From Heterocephalus glaber (taxonomy: Eukaryota > Chordata > Mammalia > Rodentia > Bathyergidae): a stretch of 64,000 nucleotides of DNA. Position 1 is the stretch's first letter, and the number at the start of each line of letters is the position of its first letter. The notes under the pieces were generated by a model. The model saw only the letters and a list, made by a program, of their open reading frames with translations, searched no databases and was not told the origin of the DNA. The stretch covers positions 31,875,821 to 31,939,820 of the forward strand of contig NW_004624734.1 of assembly GCF_000247695.1 (NCBI RefSeq), given 5' to 3'. The position numbers were made by a program, and so were the translations under genes. Positions 1-10,799 of this stretch are shown here, one piece after another.

Positions 1-117
1 TAATGACCCTGAACAATATACTTAAAATTATTAAAATTAAAAATATTGTCTATTTTCTCACAATTTAAAACATGGTTAAAATAGAAATGTATATGTGTAT
101 TATATTGTGTATAGTTT

Positions 118-510
118 GTACAGTTTGGAACTGAAATGTCCTCCAAAGACCCATGTACTAAAGGCTTGGCCAGCAGCTTAGTGCTGTTGGAAGGAAAGTA
201 ATGAAACCTTTAAGGGGTAGGGCCTATTGAAAGGAAGTTAGATCATAAAAGGTTGACCTCAAAGAGGAAATTGGAATCCTTCTCCCTTCCCTCTCCCACT
301 GCCCATCCCCCCACCCCCGCCATGAGATGAATAAACTGCTTCTGCCCTGTGCTTCCTGCCATGATTTACTACCTCACCATAGGCAAGAGGATCAAATGAT
401 AAATGACCCTGAGTTGAAACCTCTAAAATCGTGAGCCAAAAATGAATCTTTCTACCTTTTATCTCAGGTATCAAAATACCTGAGATAACAGTGTCAGAAA
501 GCTGACACAC
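118..510 (+). mobile_element. MaLR-type LTR, diverged
   Basis: The sequence follows the course of mammalian apparent LTR retrotransposons: a start resembling TTTGGAACTGAAATGTCC, a central GGGGTAGGGCCT segment, a C/T-rich stretch, then GAAACCTCTAAAATCGTGAGCCAAA before the 3' part. It resembles the copies at 7,705, 10,098 and 52,958. The 3' end carries two tandem hairpins and a CA-rich tract. No paired LTR was found nearby. Confidence 0.6.
461..508. repeat. Two tandem perfect hairpins
   Basis: ATCTCAGGTAT (461-471) and ATACCTGAGAT (476-486) pair over 11 bases with a 4-base loop. Four bases later GTGTCAG (491-497) and CTGACAC (502-508) pair over 7 bases with a 4-base loop. Both arms are uninterrupted. 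Confidence 0.85.
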
Positions 511-520
511 ACACACAAAC

Positions 521-1390
521 ACACATACTTGTCTTTTTTTCCACATAAATATTTTTTACAATTTTTTTAAAATTTACAGTCTGGTCAGTCAGAATATTAC
601 ACTCTGAACTGTATTGTGTTAGACTCCAGGCTTCTCAAACTAAATTTATCAACCCCAGCAGGTCTCTTCTCATGTTACAAACAAGTTCCTCCCTATTCTA
701 TATATATTGAACCTCTCTCAAATATTAATATAGTAACTAAAGCCAGAACCCAGTGAAATGTCCTAGATCATCTCTCCCTCATTTATTTATTTGTAATTTG
801 AACGATTGTCTAACTATACTGGTTATGAAAAAAATGTTCCTAAGCCTCAAACGCACCCTTTTACAGTCTACTCTGTGGGGCTGAAACTGGATCCCTGCAA
901 TTCACATTTTTCCTCTGCTGGCCTGGCTCTCTGTTAGCTTCTGCCAACAGTGGGACATCAGAAGGCAAAATGAAAGGAGAAGGGACTTGCTTCTTCCTGT
1001 TTGCTTCCTGTTTCTTCTATTATCACCCAGGCAACAGCTCTTCATGCCAGCAGCAGCAGTTGGTTCCAGCTCTGGACTTCTCTGCATACTCTCAGAGCAA
1101 GCCTCATCGCATTCCTCAGAAGTATGAGCAACAGGAACTCTCCTCCAAGGTCTGGGTCACAACACTAAGAGATCTCTTCTGAGACACTGAGGTGCCAGTG
1201 AAAACCAGGTATCAGGTTCTCCTTAGGGCTAGGCTCCAAGGCTGCTCCTCAAGTGTTTGGTCCCAATAATCTCACTTTTAGCACTAATTTCCCCATCTAC
1301 TTCTCTCAGTTACTACCTCTTTGTTCTACATTCCCTTTTTAGTTTTCTAGTACCTGTGACATCTCCAGCAACTCTTTATATTAATTTTTT
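521..1390. other. Unassigned intergenic sequence
   Basis: AT-rich to mixed DNA with no recognisable gene or repeat. The open frame at 970-1,182 has an ordinary low-complexity translation and no known domain, and an opposite-strand frame overlaps it, so I treat both as chance. Confidence 0.5.
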
Positions 1391-1396
1391 CAGTTA

Positions 1397-1487
1397 AGAT
1401 ATCTGCTATGGTCTCAGTGATAGAACATTTGCCTAGTATGCACAAGGTCTTGGGTTCAATCCCCAGAACTTAAAGCAAACAAAAAAA
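1397..1487 (+). mobile_element. Diverged tRNA-derived (ID-like) SINE
   Basis: TGGTCTCAGTGATAGAACA (degenerate box A) and GGGTTCAATCCCCAG (box B) are followed by an A-rich end. This is the older TTGCCTAG...ATGC form, distinct from the young GGTACC-ending IDs. Confidence 0.7.
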
Positions 1488-1499
1488 GATCTCTTCTGT

Positions 1500-1835
1500 G
1501 GTATAACACTTTCTTAAACAGTTAAAAATAGAATTAGCATACTGATATATACCCAAAAGAATTAAAAGTATATGTTATATGCATTACAAAAATTTTTAAA
1601 AATAACTGAAAGCAGGGCTGGGGATTTAGCTCAGTGGTTTCGCCGCCTGCTGCGCAAGCACGAGGACCCAAGTTCGATCCCTGGTACCAAAAATAAAAAA
1701 ATAAAAAACAAAAAAATAACTGAAAGCAGTGTCCCAAAGAGATATTTGTATGTCCCTAATTATAGGAGACTTCTTGACAATAGCAAAATCCTGGAAGTAG
1801 CCCAAGTATCTATAGACAGGTGAATCAATAACAAA

Positions 1836-1878
<43 letters not shown>

Positions 1879-2222
1879 TCTGACATATGCTTATAACACA
1901 GATGAAACTTGAGGACATTATGCTAAGTGAAATAAGCCAATGACAAAAAGGCAAATACAGTAGCAATAAAAGTAGTCAAAATCATAGAGACAGAGAGTAG
2001 AATGGTGGTTTCCAGGGACTTGGGAGGGACAATAAGAAGTCATTGTTTAATGGGTATTGAATGTCTGTTTTACAAGATGAAAGTTATGAAGATGATAGCG
2101 ATGATGGTTGCATATTATGAAAGTATTTAGTGTCACTGAATTATACACTTTAAAATGGGTAAAATGGTAAACAATGTTATGTGTACTTTACCACAATAAA
2201 ATTTTCTTTATTTAAAAAGAAA
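1500..2222 (+). mobile_element. Old L1 3' end (L1M type), interrupted by an ID
   Basis: Degenerate ORF2 C-terminus and 3' UTR: the segments around 1,930 (TGCTAAGTGAAATAAGCCA) and 2,140 (ATACACTTTAAAATGGG) are typical of L1M 3' ends. It ends at about 2,215 in an A-rich tail. It is much more diverged than the L1 copies at 11-21 kb and 41-47 kb. A TA microsatellite sits at about 1,839-1,870. Confidence 0.8.
1616..1712 (+). mobile_element. Young ID SINE with 17-bp target-site duplication
   Basis: Box A, box B (AGTTCGATCCC) and GGTACC plus an AAAT-rich tail. The flanks AAAATAACTGAAAGCAG at 1,599-1,615 and 1,713-1,729 are identical. It inserted in the old L1 fragment. Confidence 0.95.
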
Positions 2223-2343
2223 ACTACTGTGGCTTCTGTTTCTTTATTGAATCCTAATACAGAAAATGGTCCTAGGAGTGGTTCTAGGAAATAGAGACTT
2301 TCAGACTTCAAGTGGATTTAGTCATATCCTTAAATTCAAATAC

Positions 2344-2430
2344 AGGGCTGGATATCTACTTTAGTGCTTCAGTGCTTGCCTACCATGTATAAAGCCCTAG
2401 GTTCAATTTTCAGCACTGTAAAAAGGAAAA
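2344..2430 (+). mobile_element. Diverged ID-like SINE
   Basis: GGGCTGGATATCTACTTTAG at the 5' side and AGGTTCAATTTTCAGCAC near the 3' end, then an A-rich end; both Pol III boxes are decayed. Confidence 0.65.
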
Positions 2431-3085
2431 AGAACTCAAATGCAGTTTTGAGCAATGTATCAGTGGGAAACAGGATGTAGTGGCATCAAAAAAATCAACT
2501 TATAATCATTAGGAAAAAAAACCTTCTAAACTTTACTCAATTATATTGAAGGATATACTAAAACAAATACTTTGGAGCCACACTTGACTATTTGAGAGTA
2601 GTAAGGTCTACAACACTTGTACGTTAGAGGTGTCTTCCTTTGAGAACACTAAAGAAACTTAAAGAAATGAAAAGTTTAGGTCATTAAACATTCAGTTCAA
2701 GTCACAGTCAGAGAGCAAAACCTTCCATGGCAACTCTAAAAGAATATGTCTTGTCCCTACAGGCTAATCTTTTTGAAAATCAAACATAAAGTTAAATTGT
2801 GCAGGCCCCAGAATTACAACATAAGTTGATTTTATAGCCTTGCTAATTCTCTCTAGTAAAAGATAGGGCATTGATTGAGAAAAGTATGACATTAAAACTT
2901 GGAATGGGGTTATTGAGTTAACTCAAAGAAAGTTAAGATTCTATAATGCCCAAATCTCTCTACACTTCCAGTGCCAGTGGAAGCAGCTCTCCTTCCATTG
3001 CTTAAAGGCACTGTAATGACATCATCTGAAAGATGTCAATTTTCCATAAAGTTTTGCTCTAACCAGCCACTGTTACCTGTTCATC
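2431..3085. other. Unassigned intergenic sequence
   Basis: AT-rich sequence with no repeat or gene that I can name. Confidence 0.5.
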
Positions 3086-3087
3086 AG

Positions 3088-3270
3088 GGTTTTTCAACAT
3101 GTTGGTTTGAATAACTCTGTTGGGAGGGATATCCTGTGCATTGTAGGGTATTTAGCACTATTCTTGACCTGTACTCACAAGATCCAGCAGCACCTTCCCA
3201 TTCAAGTTGCAACAACCAAAAATGTCTCCAGATATTCCAAAGAGACAAAATCACCCCATTTGAGATCCCA
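3088..3270 (+). mobile_element. hAT-Charlie DNA transposon remnant (MER5A-like)
   Basis: The order TTTTTCAACATG...GATATCCTGTGCATTGTAGG...CTTGACCTGTACTCAC...AACCAAAAATGTCTCCAGA...CAAAATCACCCC matches the MER5A consensus as I remember it. A related copy is at 57,135-57,345. Confidence 0.7.
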
Positions 3271-3904
3271 CTCCTTTATACCCATAACCAGGGTTAGATC
3301 TCAACATGTTCCACAGTTGGACTGGAAAGAAATAATTTATTCTTGTAATATTTTGCTAATTTGCATTTGCAGAAATGTGGAGAATATATGAAAGAATGGA
3401 TTTTTCAAGAAGGAAATAGAAGACAGAATGTAACATCAGACTCGGTTGAATGGTTGGCATAGGAGCTCTTACTACAAATTCTGAATTTAATGTGTTAGCT
3501 TATGCCGCTGGAAGTGGCTCTAACAGTTACTTGGTTGGTTGACAAACTGTGTTTCAGTATTGGGCTTCTTTCGATGCCATTGAGATGCAAGAACTTTCTG
3601 ACATACTTTCGAAGAGATCTAAAAGCTTAAGGAGATAGGAATATGGGAGCAGATCTATCATTTGTGAACTGCCACTGCCTCACTGTACCGCCTGAGAGAT
3701 CCCAGAGTACACTTTCTTCTCTAAGGCATTGAGAAAGACATTAATGGGTGGGCACCAGTGTGCTTATAAACTCTGTGAGGTACGATGAAGATGGGATACG
3801 ATGAAACTAGATGTTACAAGTGAGATGAGTTCCCTGATTTCAGTGGAGATGACTCTGCCAGAGTAGCAGAGGTCAACAACAGTATGGTTCAAGAACATAT
3901 GTAG
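3271..3904. other. Unassigned sequence, possibly old retroelement
   Basis: No open frame or named repeat can be supported. The composition resembles decayed LTR-retrotransposon internal DNA, and an ERV-L-like remnant lies 2 kb downstream, but I cannot align it by eye. Confidence 0.3.
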
Positions 3905-3991
3905 GGTGGGGGATTTAGTTCAGTGGTGCTACCGCCTGCCTCGCAAGCACAAGGTCCTGAGTTTTGTCCCTGGTACAAAAAAAAAAAAAAT
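3905..3991 (+). mobile_element. ID SINE
   Basis: GGGGGATTTAGTTCAGTGG box A region, CTGAGTTTTGTCCCTGG box B region and a 14-A tail. Directly downstream (3,992-4,052) is part of an older tRNA-derived monomer ending in a CA repeat. Confidence 0.85.
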
Positions 3992-4103
3992 TCCTGGGTA
4001 TGTAGCTCAATTCAAAGGCCCTGGGTTTAATTCCTAGGAACACACACACGTTGTCTGGGAAGCAATTACAAAATTACCTGATATACAAAGAAGACTATGT
4101 GTC

Positions 4104-4198
4104 TGGGCCGGGGATTTAGCTCAGTGGTTCTGGTGCCTGCCTCGCAAGCTCAATGTCCCGAGTTCAATCCCCGTACCAAAAAAAAAAAAAAAAGAAAA
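4104..4198 (+). mobile_element. Young ID SINE with 17-bp target-site duplication
   Basis: A full ID with a long A tail is flanked by AAAGAAGACTATGTGTC at 4,087-4,103 and 4,199-4,215, an identical duplication. Confidence 0.95.
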
Positions 4199-4259
4199 AA
4201 AGAAGACTATGTGTCACATTTTTTCAAAAAGAAAAGAGAAACAGAGACTGACACTAATA

Positions 4260-5142
4260 TGACACAGACTTGGAATTAGCAAAATATAAAGCAGAAATTA
4301 TAACTATTAAAAAATGTTCATAATGAGTAAAAAGGAAATCTCAGCAGGCACACTGAAATGATAGAAAAGCAGCAAATGGAAATTCCAGAAATTAAATATA
4401 TGTATATAAACGTATTTTAAATATGCTAGATGATATTAACAGCAGAAGGTAGATGACAAAAGAATTAGAAATAATCCAACATGAAAAATAGAAATAATTG
4501 AAAAGAAAGCTTCAGAGATCAGAGACAATATCCGAAGATATAATGTATATCAAACTGAAGTCCCAGAAGGATAAGGGAGAGAGCAAGAGACAGAAAAATG
4601 TTTGAATACACGATGATAAAAACATTTTCCAATTTTAGCCTCATGTGGTAGCTCATGTCTATAATCCCAGCTATTTAGGAGGCTGAGGCAGGAAGATAAA
4701 AAGTTCAAGCCCAGCCTGAGCAATTTAGGGAGATGCCCTTTCAAAAAAGGGGAGGAGAGGTGGCTGGGATGTAGCTCAGTCCAAAGGCCCTTGGTTCAAC
4801 CCCCAGCACTATTAAAAACAAAAATTAAATAGACATACATTTACATAAGAGATTTCAAAAATCCCAAACTGGATTAAAAAAAATGAAACCAAAACAAAAC
4901 AAACAAAAAATATGGCTAACACAATATATTCAAACTGCTGGAAGCAGACAACACATATCTTGAAAACAGCAAGAGAAAAATGATTCCTTACACAAGAGAA
5001 CAATGAACCAAAGTAACTAACAACTTTTCTTGTGAAACAAAGGAGGATAGAAGACTGGGCCATTATTTTTAAAGTGCTAAAAGAAGACACTGACAATCCA
5101 GAATTCTATAGGCAATGAAAACATCCTTAAGAATTAAGGCAA
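4260..5142 (+). mobile_element. Old L1/HAL1-like fragment (ORF1 region)
   Basis: Purine-rich sequence including AGAATTCTATAGGCAATG (about 5,101-5,118) and TCCTTAAGAATTAAGGC, which resembles the ORF1 3' region of old L1/HAL1 elements. A B1-dID interrupts it at 4,636-4,822. All reading frames are broken. Confidence 0.55.
4636..4822 (+). mobile_element. B1-dID dimeric SINE
   Basis: A B1-like left half (GTGGTAGCTCATGTCTATAA...AGGCTGAGGCAGGAAGATAA) is joined through an A/G-rich linker to an ID-like right half (TGGGATGTAGCTCAGTCC...GGTTCAACCCCCAGCAC). Confidence 0.85.
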
Positions 5143-5240
5143 GCCTGGGGGTATAGCCCAGTGATAGAACACTTGCCTAACATGTGGGAGGCCCTGGGTC
5201 CTGAGCCCAAGTACCTTGAGGGGGAAAAAAAAGGAATTAA
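5143..5240 (+). mobile_element. ID-like SINE
   Basis: GGGGGTATAGCCCAGTGATA and GCCCTGGGTCCTGAGCCCAA mark degenerate boxes A and B; an A-rich tail follows. Confidence 0.7.
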
Positions 5241-5455
5241 GTTAAAGAAGTTCCCACGAGCCCAGGAATTCAAGGCCAGCCTGGGCAATGTAGTCAACCT
5301 CTTTGTCTTATAAACAAACCAACAAACAATTGAGAAAACCAACCAATCTAATTCTTGTGTATCATGTCTGATTTACAGATGATTCTGTTCCAACTAGAAA
5401 ACCCTGCTGCAGCAATATAATCCAAATCTGGAGTATAGTGTTTGAGAGTGTTTTC

Positions 5456-5592
5456 TTAAAGACAGGGTCTCACTTACATAGTGCAGCCAGGCCTTGAACT
5501 CACTATGTAGCCAGGGCTGGCCTCAAACTCGTGGTGATCCTCCTGCCTCAGTCTCTCAAATTCTGGGATTATAGGTGTGTGCCACCTGTCTG
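5456..5592 (-). mobile_element. B1 SINE
   Basis: Reverse strand of a B1: AGACAGGGTCTCACT at the A-tail side, TCCTCCTGCCTCAGTC in the middle, GGGATTATAGGTGTGTGCCA at the 5' side. It interrupts or borders the ERV-L-like remnant that starts at 5,592. Confidence 0.9.
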
Positions 5593-7150
5593 AACACTTG
5601 GAATGACCTTGAAAGACAGTGTAAAGCAAAATCCTTCCAATTGGCAGATCTCCAAGAAATGCATGTGTATGCCCACTTTCTCTGGACTGAGATATGATAA
5701 GAACAGATCTACATTCATCAATGAGCGGGTGCTAACAGTTTTATTGTAGGTATTCTTGGGAGTCAGAAAGAAAAACAGTATTAGAAGATCAGTTGAAAGG
5801 AGGTTGGGGGGAAAAGTATGAGAATGCACCTCTCAAATTGGCCGAATATAATGTTTGAGTCCCATAAAAATGCTTTCAAAGGGCAGCTTCTGCAAGAGCG
5901 GCTCTCAGTTCATCAGGTAGACGAGATGACATGCAGTATGAATCTCCAGCTTTCCTGGATATTTTTGATCTTTAGTACTTGGCTGAATGTGTGAATACAG
6001 ACCCATGGAACCTCTGGATGCCAAGGGAAGCCTGTTCTACCAAGTGCCTAACTGCCAAGTGACTCCATAGAGCTCAGGCTGAAACCTCACTGGATCAATC
6101 CCTGAGGGAAGTAGCTGAGCAACTGCTAGCAAGAGGATTACACTGAACCTTTTACATCAAAAAGTGAACAACAGTTTGTCCTTACTGGGATACACGTATA
6201 TTGTGGGTATGGGTTTGTCAGCCCCGCTCATATGGTGTTTCTGTCAGCACTACCATCTGTGGACTTCAACAGAACGCTTATTTATTGTAATGGTTTTTCC
6301 TATGGTGTTGTTTCTAATAGAAAAGTGTTGCGATAGACTCAGCTGTGGAATGCATTGATCTTTCTGTATATTTCATTACCCAGAGGCTGCTGGTCTGCTG
6401 AAATGATGCAAGGGCCTGCTAATGGTTTGGTACCAGCACCAGTGGGAAGATAGCATCTGGAAAGCCTGGGATTCTTTCTTACAACATTCAGACAGTTCTC
6501 CCATATATATGGCTATTTCTCCCACAACCAGAATACATGGGTTCAGGAATCTGGAGTTGAGAATGTAAATGGCTTTTCTCATTCTTACCCTAACAGCGCA
6601 CTTCCAGGATCTCTACTTCTCATCTCTAAACACTGAGTTCTGCTGGTTTGGAGGTTTTGGTTTCAAGCAGAAAAATATTTCTGCCATGAAACACAATAGT
6701 AGTTCCATTGACTAGAAAGTTGAGATTCCACTCAGCCATTTTGGGCTTCTTATTTCACTGAAACAATACCCAAGAAGAAACTGTTTAACTGGCTAGGGTG
6801 GCTGATCCTAACTACTATGGAAACATCGGTTTTTGTTACACAGCGGGGAATGGCACCCAAGAATTTCACTGGAATTAAAGATTCTCTTGGATGCCTCTGA
6901 GCACACCTATGTTTGATAGCTGAGCTTAATAAAGAATTAAAGCAGCCTGAAAAGGCTAGAATGCTGGAGGGGATTGAGATCCTTCAGGAATGAAGATTTA
7001 GTTCACTCCACTAGGTAAACAACCTAAACCAGAAAAAGAGGTTTGAGTGGAGAGCAAAGGAAGTAACAAATGAGTAGTGGGAAGTAATAGTTATAAATAC
7101 AACTATGACTTCATGACCTCTTATAAAAATGAGCACAGTAATAACAATGC
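5592..7150 (+). mobile_element. ERV-L/MaLR-class internal remnant (RNase H to integrase and 3' end)
   Basis: Nucleotide patterns run in the order expected of an ERV-L-like pol gene. An RNase H-like stretch is at about 5,620-5,720, an integrase-core-like stretch at about 6,175-6,300, and the pol 3' end with the tract GGAATGAAGATTTAGTTCAC at about 6,990-7,010. Frames are interrupted by many stop codons and shifts, so no protein is made. No flanking LTR in the matching position was found: the right flank passes into L2. This is an old, inactive endogenous copy; the assignment rests on remembered family patterns. Confidence 0.55.
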
Positions 7151-7334
7151 ATATTTTCTTCCAATATTTTCACTGTGTACAGAAAAAACAATTCCCCTTA
7201 TTATTTCAGAGTAAAGATTATGATGATGGTTGACCTTATTATTCAAGTTTCAATATATTCAGATAAATCTTGATGGAACTTGAGAAGTAACTAGCACTGC
7301 TCATATATGAACACTGCATTATAGTTCAGTGGTA

Positions 7335-7710
7335 AGCATTCTCTTGCCTCAGGACACTTGCACTTGCTGTATCTTCTGCTTAGATTGCTCTTCCCCTAGG
7401 TATTTGCAAAGGCTCCTCCTTTATCTCCTTTAAATCTTTACTCAAATGTCCCACTTCTCAATGATACATTCCCTGCCCACCCTATTTAAGCTTCTTTTAC
7501 TTGGTTACCTTACTTTCTGTTCCCCCAACTTTAGATAAGTTGTTATTTAATGGCAAGGAATATTATCCATCTTGTTCACTGTTATATTCTTAGGGCATGA
7601 AATGGTGTAGACACCCAAATATTTTCTTGGGGGAGTACTGGGGATCAAACTCGGGTCCTTGCACTTGTGAGGCAGATGGTGGACACTCAAATATTTATTG
7701 ATTGTGTTAT
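7335..7710 (+). mobile_element. L2 LINE 3' end, interrupted by an ID fragment
   Basis: TTGCCTCAGGACACTTGCAC, TTTACTCAAATGTCCCACTT, CATCTTGTTCACTGTTATAT and the terminal ACTCAAATATTTATTGATTG follow the L2 3' end in order. Confidence 0.8.
7617..7675 (-). mobile_element. Truncated ID SINE inside L2
   Basis: Reverse strand of an ID 3' part (GTACTGGGGATCAAACTCGG...TTGCACTTGTGAGGCAG). The flanks GACACCCAAATATT (7,610-7,623 region) and GACACTCAAATATT (from about 7,681) look like a 14-bp duplication with one mismatch. Confidence 0.75.
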
Positions 7711-8112
7711 GGCTTGGATCTAAAATGTCCCCCCAAAGTCTCCTGTGTTCAGAGGTGAAGCTTTTGAAAGGTGATTGGATCATGAGGGCACTATGGGTAA
7801 TTATCCTCTGATGAGTTTATAGCTGAATGTACTATTAGGAGATGGGGCCTGGTGTGAGGAAATGGGGCACAGAATGCCTGACCTGGAAGGGTGCATTCTT
7901 GTCCTGGGCTCCTCTCTCCCTTTCTGTCTCCCCCCTTCCTGGCTGCCATGATGTGGGCAACTTTCCTCCATGCCCTTCTGCCATGCCATTTCTGCTTGGA
8001 ACCAACCAGCCATGGACTGAAGTCTCTGAAATATGAATCAAAATAAACCCCTCCTCCTTTTAGTTTCAGGTGTTGAGTATTTTGTCCCAGCGATGTGAAA
8101 CTGACTTATACA
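7705..8112 (+). mobile_element. MaLR-type solo LTR
   Basis: Starts TGTTATGGCTTGGATCTAAA, contains GAGATGGGGCCTGGTG, a C/T-rich block and GGACTGAAGTCTCTGAAATA, then ATAAACCCCTCCTCC (polyadenylation region) and ends near GATGTGAAACTGACTTATAC. It shows the layout of MaLR LTRs. No internal region is attached. Confidence 0.75.
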
Positions 8113-8640
8113 TTTTGGGACACTATGCTGTGCAGAAATTTAAAACAATGCAGTGGATCTATAAATATTAGCCCAAATTAACCAATTGTTTGTTAATCAT
8201 GGTTTCTTCTTAGAGGGTAACTGGGATTAGGTGAAGGGGTAAATATGGTTTTGTTACAAAAGTTAAACATTTTTCAATGTTGGGAGAAATCTGAAGATCC
8301 TTATCATCTTAGGGAAAGAGGCAAGGAGCATTGGAGTGGATTAATACTTGGGAGACAGGGGATAACTGATGGAACAAGGCATAGGAAGAGATAAATGAGA
8401 TGGTATTGGATAAGATGGTGTTTGGATGAGGAGAATGGGGGTGAAGAGGCTTCAACAGATGACCTCCATGATCCTTATGAACCTTTGGGGGAAGTCAGGG
8501 ATAAAGGAAGGGTCTTGGGTAGCGTGCTCCATTTGGGAGGGTTTAGAACAGGTATACAAAAAGTGTTATGGTCAGATTAATAAAACTATTTTAACTGATA
8601 CTCACTGTCCCATGAGGTGTTATCATCTCTACCGTATAAC
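8113..8640. other. Unassigned intergenic sequence
   Basis: No gene or repeat recognised. Two overlapping open frames at 8,395-8,662 translate to unremarkable sequence with no domain. Confidence 0.5.
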
Positions 8641-8654
8641 AATATTCCACTTTA

Positions 8655-8765
8655 AGATGTAGCCACACAGGCACAGTGGTTTTCTAATTTGCATAAGACC
8701 GCACAGCTGATGAATGCTGGAGCCATTTTTGGAAATTCTGGTCCTAGCCTCTTTTGAGCCCTCAC
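8655..8765 (-). mobile_element. MIR SINE fragment
   Basis: CACAGGCACAGTGGTTTTCT, GACCGCACAGCTGATGAATG and AATTCTGGTCCTAGCCTCT follow the reverse strand of the MIR core (lag after AGGCACAGAG, CACACAGCTAGTAAG). Confidence 0.6.
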
Positions 8766-9080
8766 GCTCCTCTGAAGTGAAGTGGAACAGTCCCGACCTA
8801 CTCCATCCTCTATCACCTGGTCCCACTGGGGAAGGGGAAGGGCACATCCAGGGTGTGCGTGATGATCCACTGGAAGCTAATGTTAGATTTCTATTCATAT
8901 TTTTTCAACTCAAAAAAGAAAGAAATTCATCTTGGCTAATATTTAATATAAAAACAGATGCTAGCATCATCATTTTTGTCTGCATGCCAGCCGGTTATGA
9001 GTCATCTTGATGTTTCAAGAGAGGCAGGAGTTCCATGGCCCAGATGGAATTATGGCTGTGCTCCCCATAATTAATATACA

Positions 9081-9082
<2 letters not shown>

Positions 9083-9122
<40 letters not shown>
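9083..9122. repeat. (GT)n microsatellite
   Basis: About 19 uninterrupted GT units; likely length-variable. Confidence 0.97.
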
Positions 9123-9125
<3 letters not shown>

Positions 9126-9590
9126 GCTAAGGAAGGATATCAAGGTGTTAATTTTTGTAGAAACAAGACTCTTCCATAGCAGAATCTTTATATTACAATT
9201 GTCTGTGATGAGATGGTGATTGATGATGAAGATATTTGGCTTCACTCAGAGGTTTGCTAGGTGTTTCTTTAAAGGATATTAAAATAGTTGTCAGAATCTA
9301 TAAATAATTTGCACTTTTCTCACACAAAAAGACAAGGATCTGAACTTTGCTGATTTTTTCAATGATAATACAGTAGCTGTCAGCAGTATGCTACTTTACA
9401 GATACTAAGAAACAGTATTTTAAAATTCTGTTCTTTCAAGATAGGGCTGATATTTTGACAAGTGAGAAAACAACTGCTTTTTGAAAGCTATTCCAAAAGA
9501 ATATTTTGAAAATGATATTTAGAAGTGTTTTCATTACAGTGTGTTTTTTTTGACAAAAGGTATATGTCACTTCTACAAATGTTGATACTT
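9123..9590. other. Unassigned intergenic sequence
   Basis: Non-repetitive AT-rich sequence; I see no gene, promoter or named repeat in it. Confidence 0.45.
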
Positions 9591-9591
9591 G

Positions 9592-9658
9592 GGCCTGGGG
9601 TTGAAGCTTAGTGATAGAACACCAGCTTAGGATGCTTAAGGCCCTAGTTTCAATTCCT

Positions 9659-9691
<33 letters not shown>
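9592..9691 (+). mobile_element. ID-like SINE with (CA)n tail
   Basis: GGCCTGGGGTTGAAGCTTAG and CCTAGTTTCAATTCCTAG mark a diverged tRNA-derived SINE. Its 3' end has become a CA microsatellite (about 9,661-9,690), which also creates two short opposite open frames. Confidence 0.8.
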
Positions 9692-9692
<1 letters not shown>

Positions 9693-9793
9693 CATGCATA
9701 GGCATACTCTTATTTGCACTTATAAAACCCTGGAGTTTTCTACTGTATTTAAGAATCTCGCCCTCTGCCAGAAACAGAAGTGGTATAGTGTAG

Positions 9794-9887
9794 GGCTGGG
9801 GATTTAGCTCTGTGGTGCCACTGCCTGCCTCACAAGCACAAGGTCCTGAGCTCAAGTTTGATCCCCAGTACCAAAAAAAAAAAAAAG
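9794..9887 (+). mobile_element. Young ID SINE with 15-bp target-site duplication
   Basis: Flanked by identical AGTGGTATAGTGTAG at 9,779-9,793 and 9,888-9,902. Contains a short internal insertion (CTGAGCTCAAGTTTGATC) around box B. Confidence 0.95.
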
Positions 9888-9902
9888 AGTGGTATAGTGT
9901 AG

Positions 9903-10097
9903 ATTTTTTTTTTTTTTTGGATAGTACTGGAGATTGGGTCTAGGCCCTCCACACTAAGCTACAGCTCCGTACCTTTTAAAATTTTTTATCTTGAGACAAG
10001 GTCTTGGGAGGTTTCCCAGGTGAAATTTGAACTTACAATCTTTCTGGCTCAGCCTCACAGAGTACAGAGATTATAGATGTGCACCACTGTGACCAGC
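9903..10097 (-). mobile_element. B1-dID dimeric SINE
   Basis: Read on the minus strand: B1 half at the right (TTATAGATGTGCACCACTGT side) and ID-like half at the left (GATAGTACTGGAGATTGGGT), ending in a T tract on the + strand. Confidence 0.85.
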
Positions 10098-10352
10098 TTA
10101 CAATTTGGATTTGAAATTTCTTCCAAAATCTATGTATTAAAGGGTTGTTCCCCAGAGTAGCAATATTAGTTGGTTATGAAAACTTTAAGGGGCAGGGTCT
10201 AATAGGGCTTTTGGTCATTGGGGAGGTGCTCTTGAAGGGGTAGTGGGACCTCAAGTCCCTTCCTCTTCTTGTTTTCTCTTCCTATCCATAAGGGCTGCCA
10301 TATGCTCCCTCTGAAACTGAGTCAAAATACGTATTTTCTCTTGTGTCTTAGT
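10098..10352 (+). mobile_element. MaLR-type LTR fragment
   Basis: AATTTGGATTTGAAATTTCT, AACTTTAAGGGGCAGGGTCT and CTCTGAAACTGAGTCAAAAT parallel the LTR at 118-510. The 3' end is abutted by another repeat at about 10,350. Confidence 0.6.
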
Positions 10353-10795
10353 TACTTTTCTTGTTGCTGAGACAAAATACCCGACACCCAAAGTTAAAAG
10401 AGAAAAGGTGTATTTGGCTCCCAGTTTGTAGAGGTTTCAGTTCATAGTTGGGAAGCTCCATGCAAGAGGGGCATCAAAGAGGAGAAATGGTTCATAGTGG
10501 GCAGGAGGCAGGAAGGCAGCAAAGTGGCAAATAACAGCAACAACAAGCAATGACTATCTTTTTGTCCTTAAATTTCATCAAGGCTATTTGCCCTTAGGGC
10601 AGGTAACACTCACACCCAGGGTGGGGCATCCTTAATCCTACCCCAAACTATGCTAAACCAATAAGTGGGCTATTTTAATTATCACACACCCTTGGCCCCA
10701 GAATCACACACTCCAGATTCAGCCACCTCTGAAAAGCCTTATCTATTACCACATGAGGCTTTAGGGGGCCATTCAGACACAAACCGTAACACTTA
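10350..10795 (+). mobile_element. Rodent interspersed repeat of uncertain class
   Basis: Starts TTAGTTACTTTTCTTGTTGC and continues AAGGTGTATTTGGCTCCCAG and GCCACCTCTGAAAAGCC. Similar openings mark a well-known rodent repeat with terminal regions like this, but I cannot name the family safely. Confidence 0.5.
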
Positions 10796-10799
10796 GTAA

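Noticed and set aside
4104..4198. tRNA gene suspected from box A and box B
   Set aside because: It has a poly(A) tail, a target-site duplication and dozens of relatives in the window: an ID SINE, not a tRNA gene. The same applies to the other IDs.
9436..9855. 139-codon minus-strand frame
   Set aside because: It is built from an ID, a CA repeat and flanking DNA.
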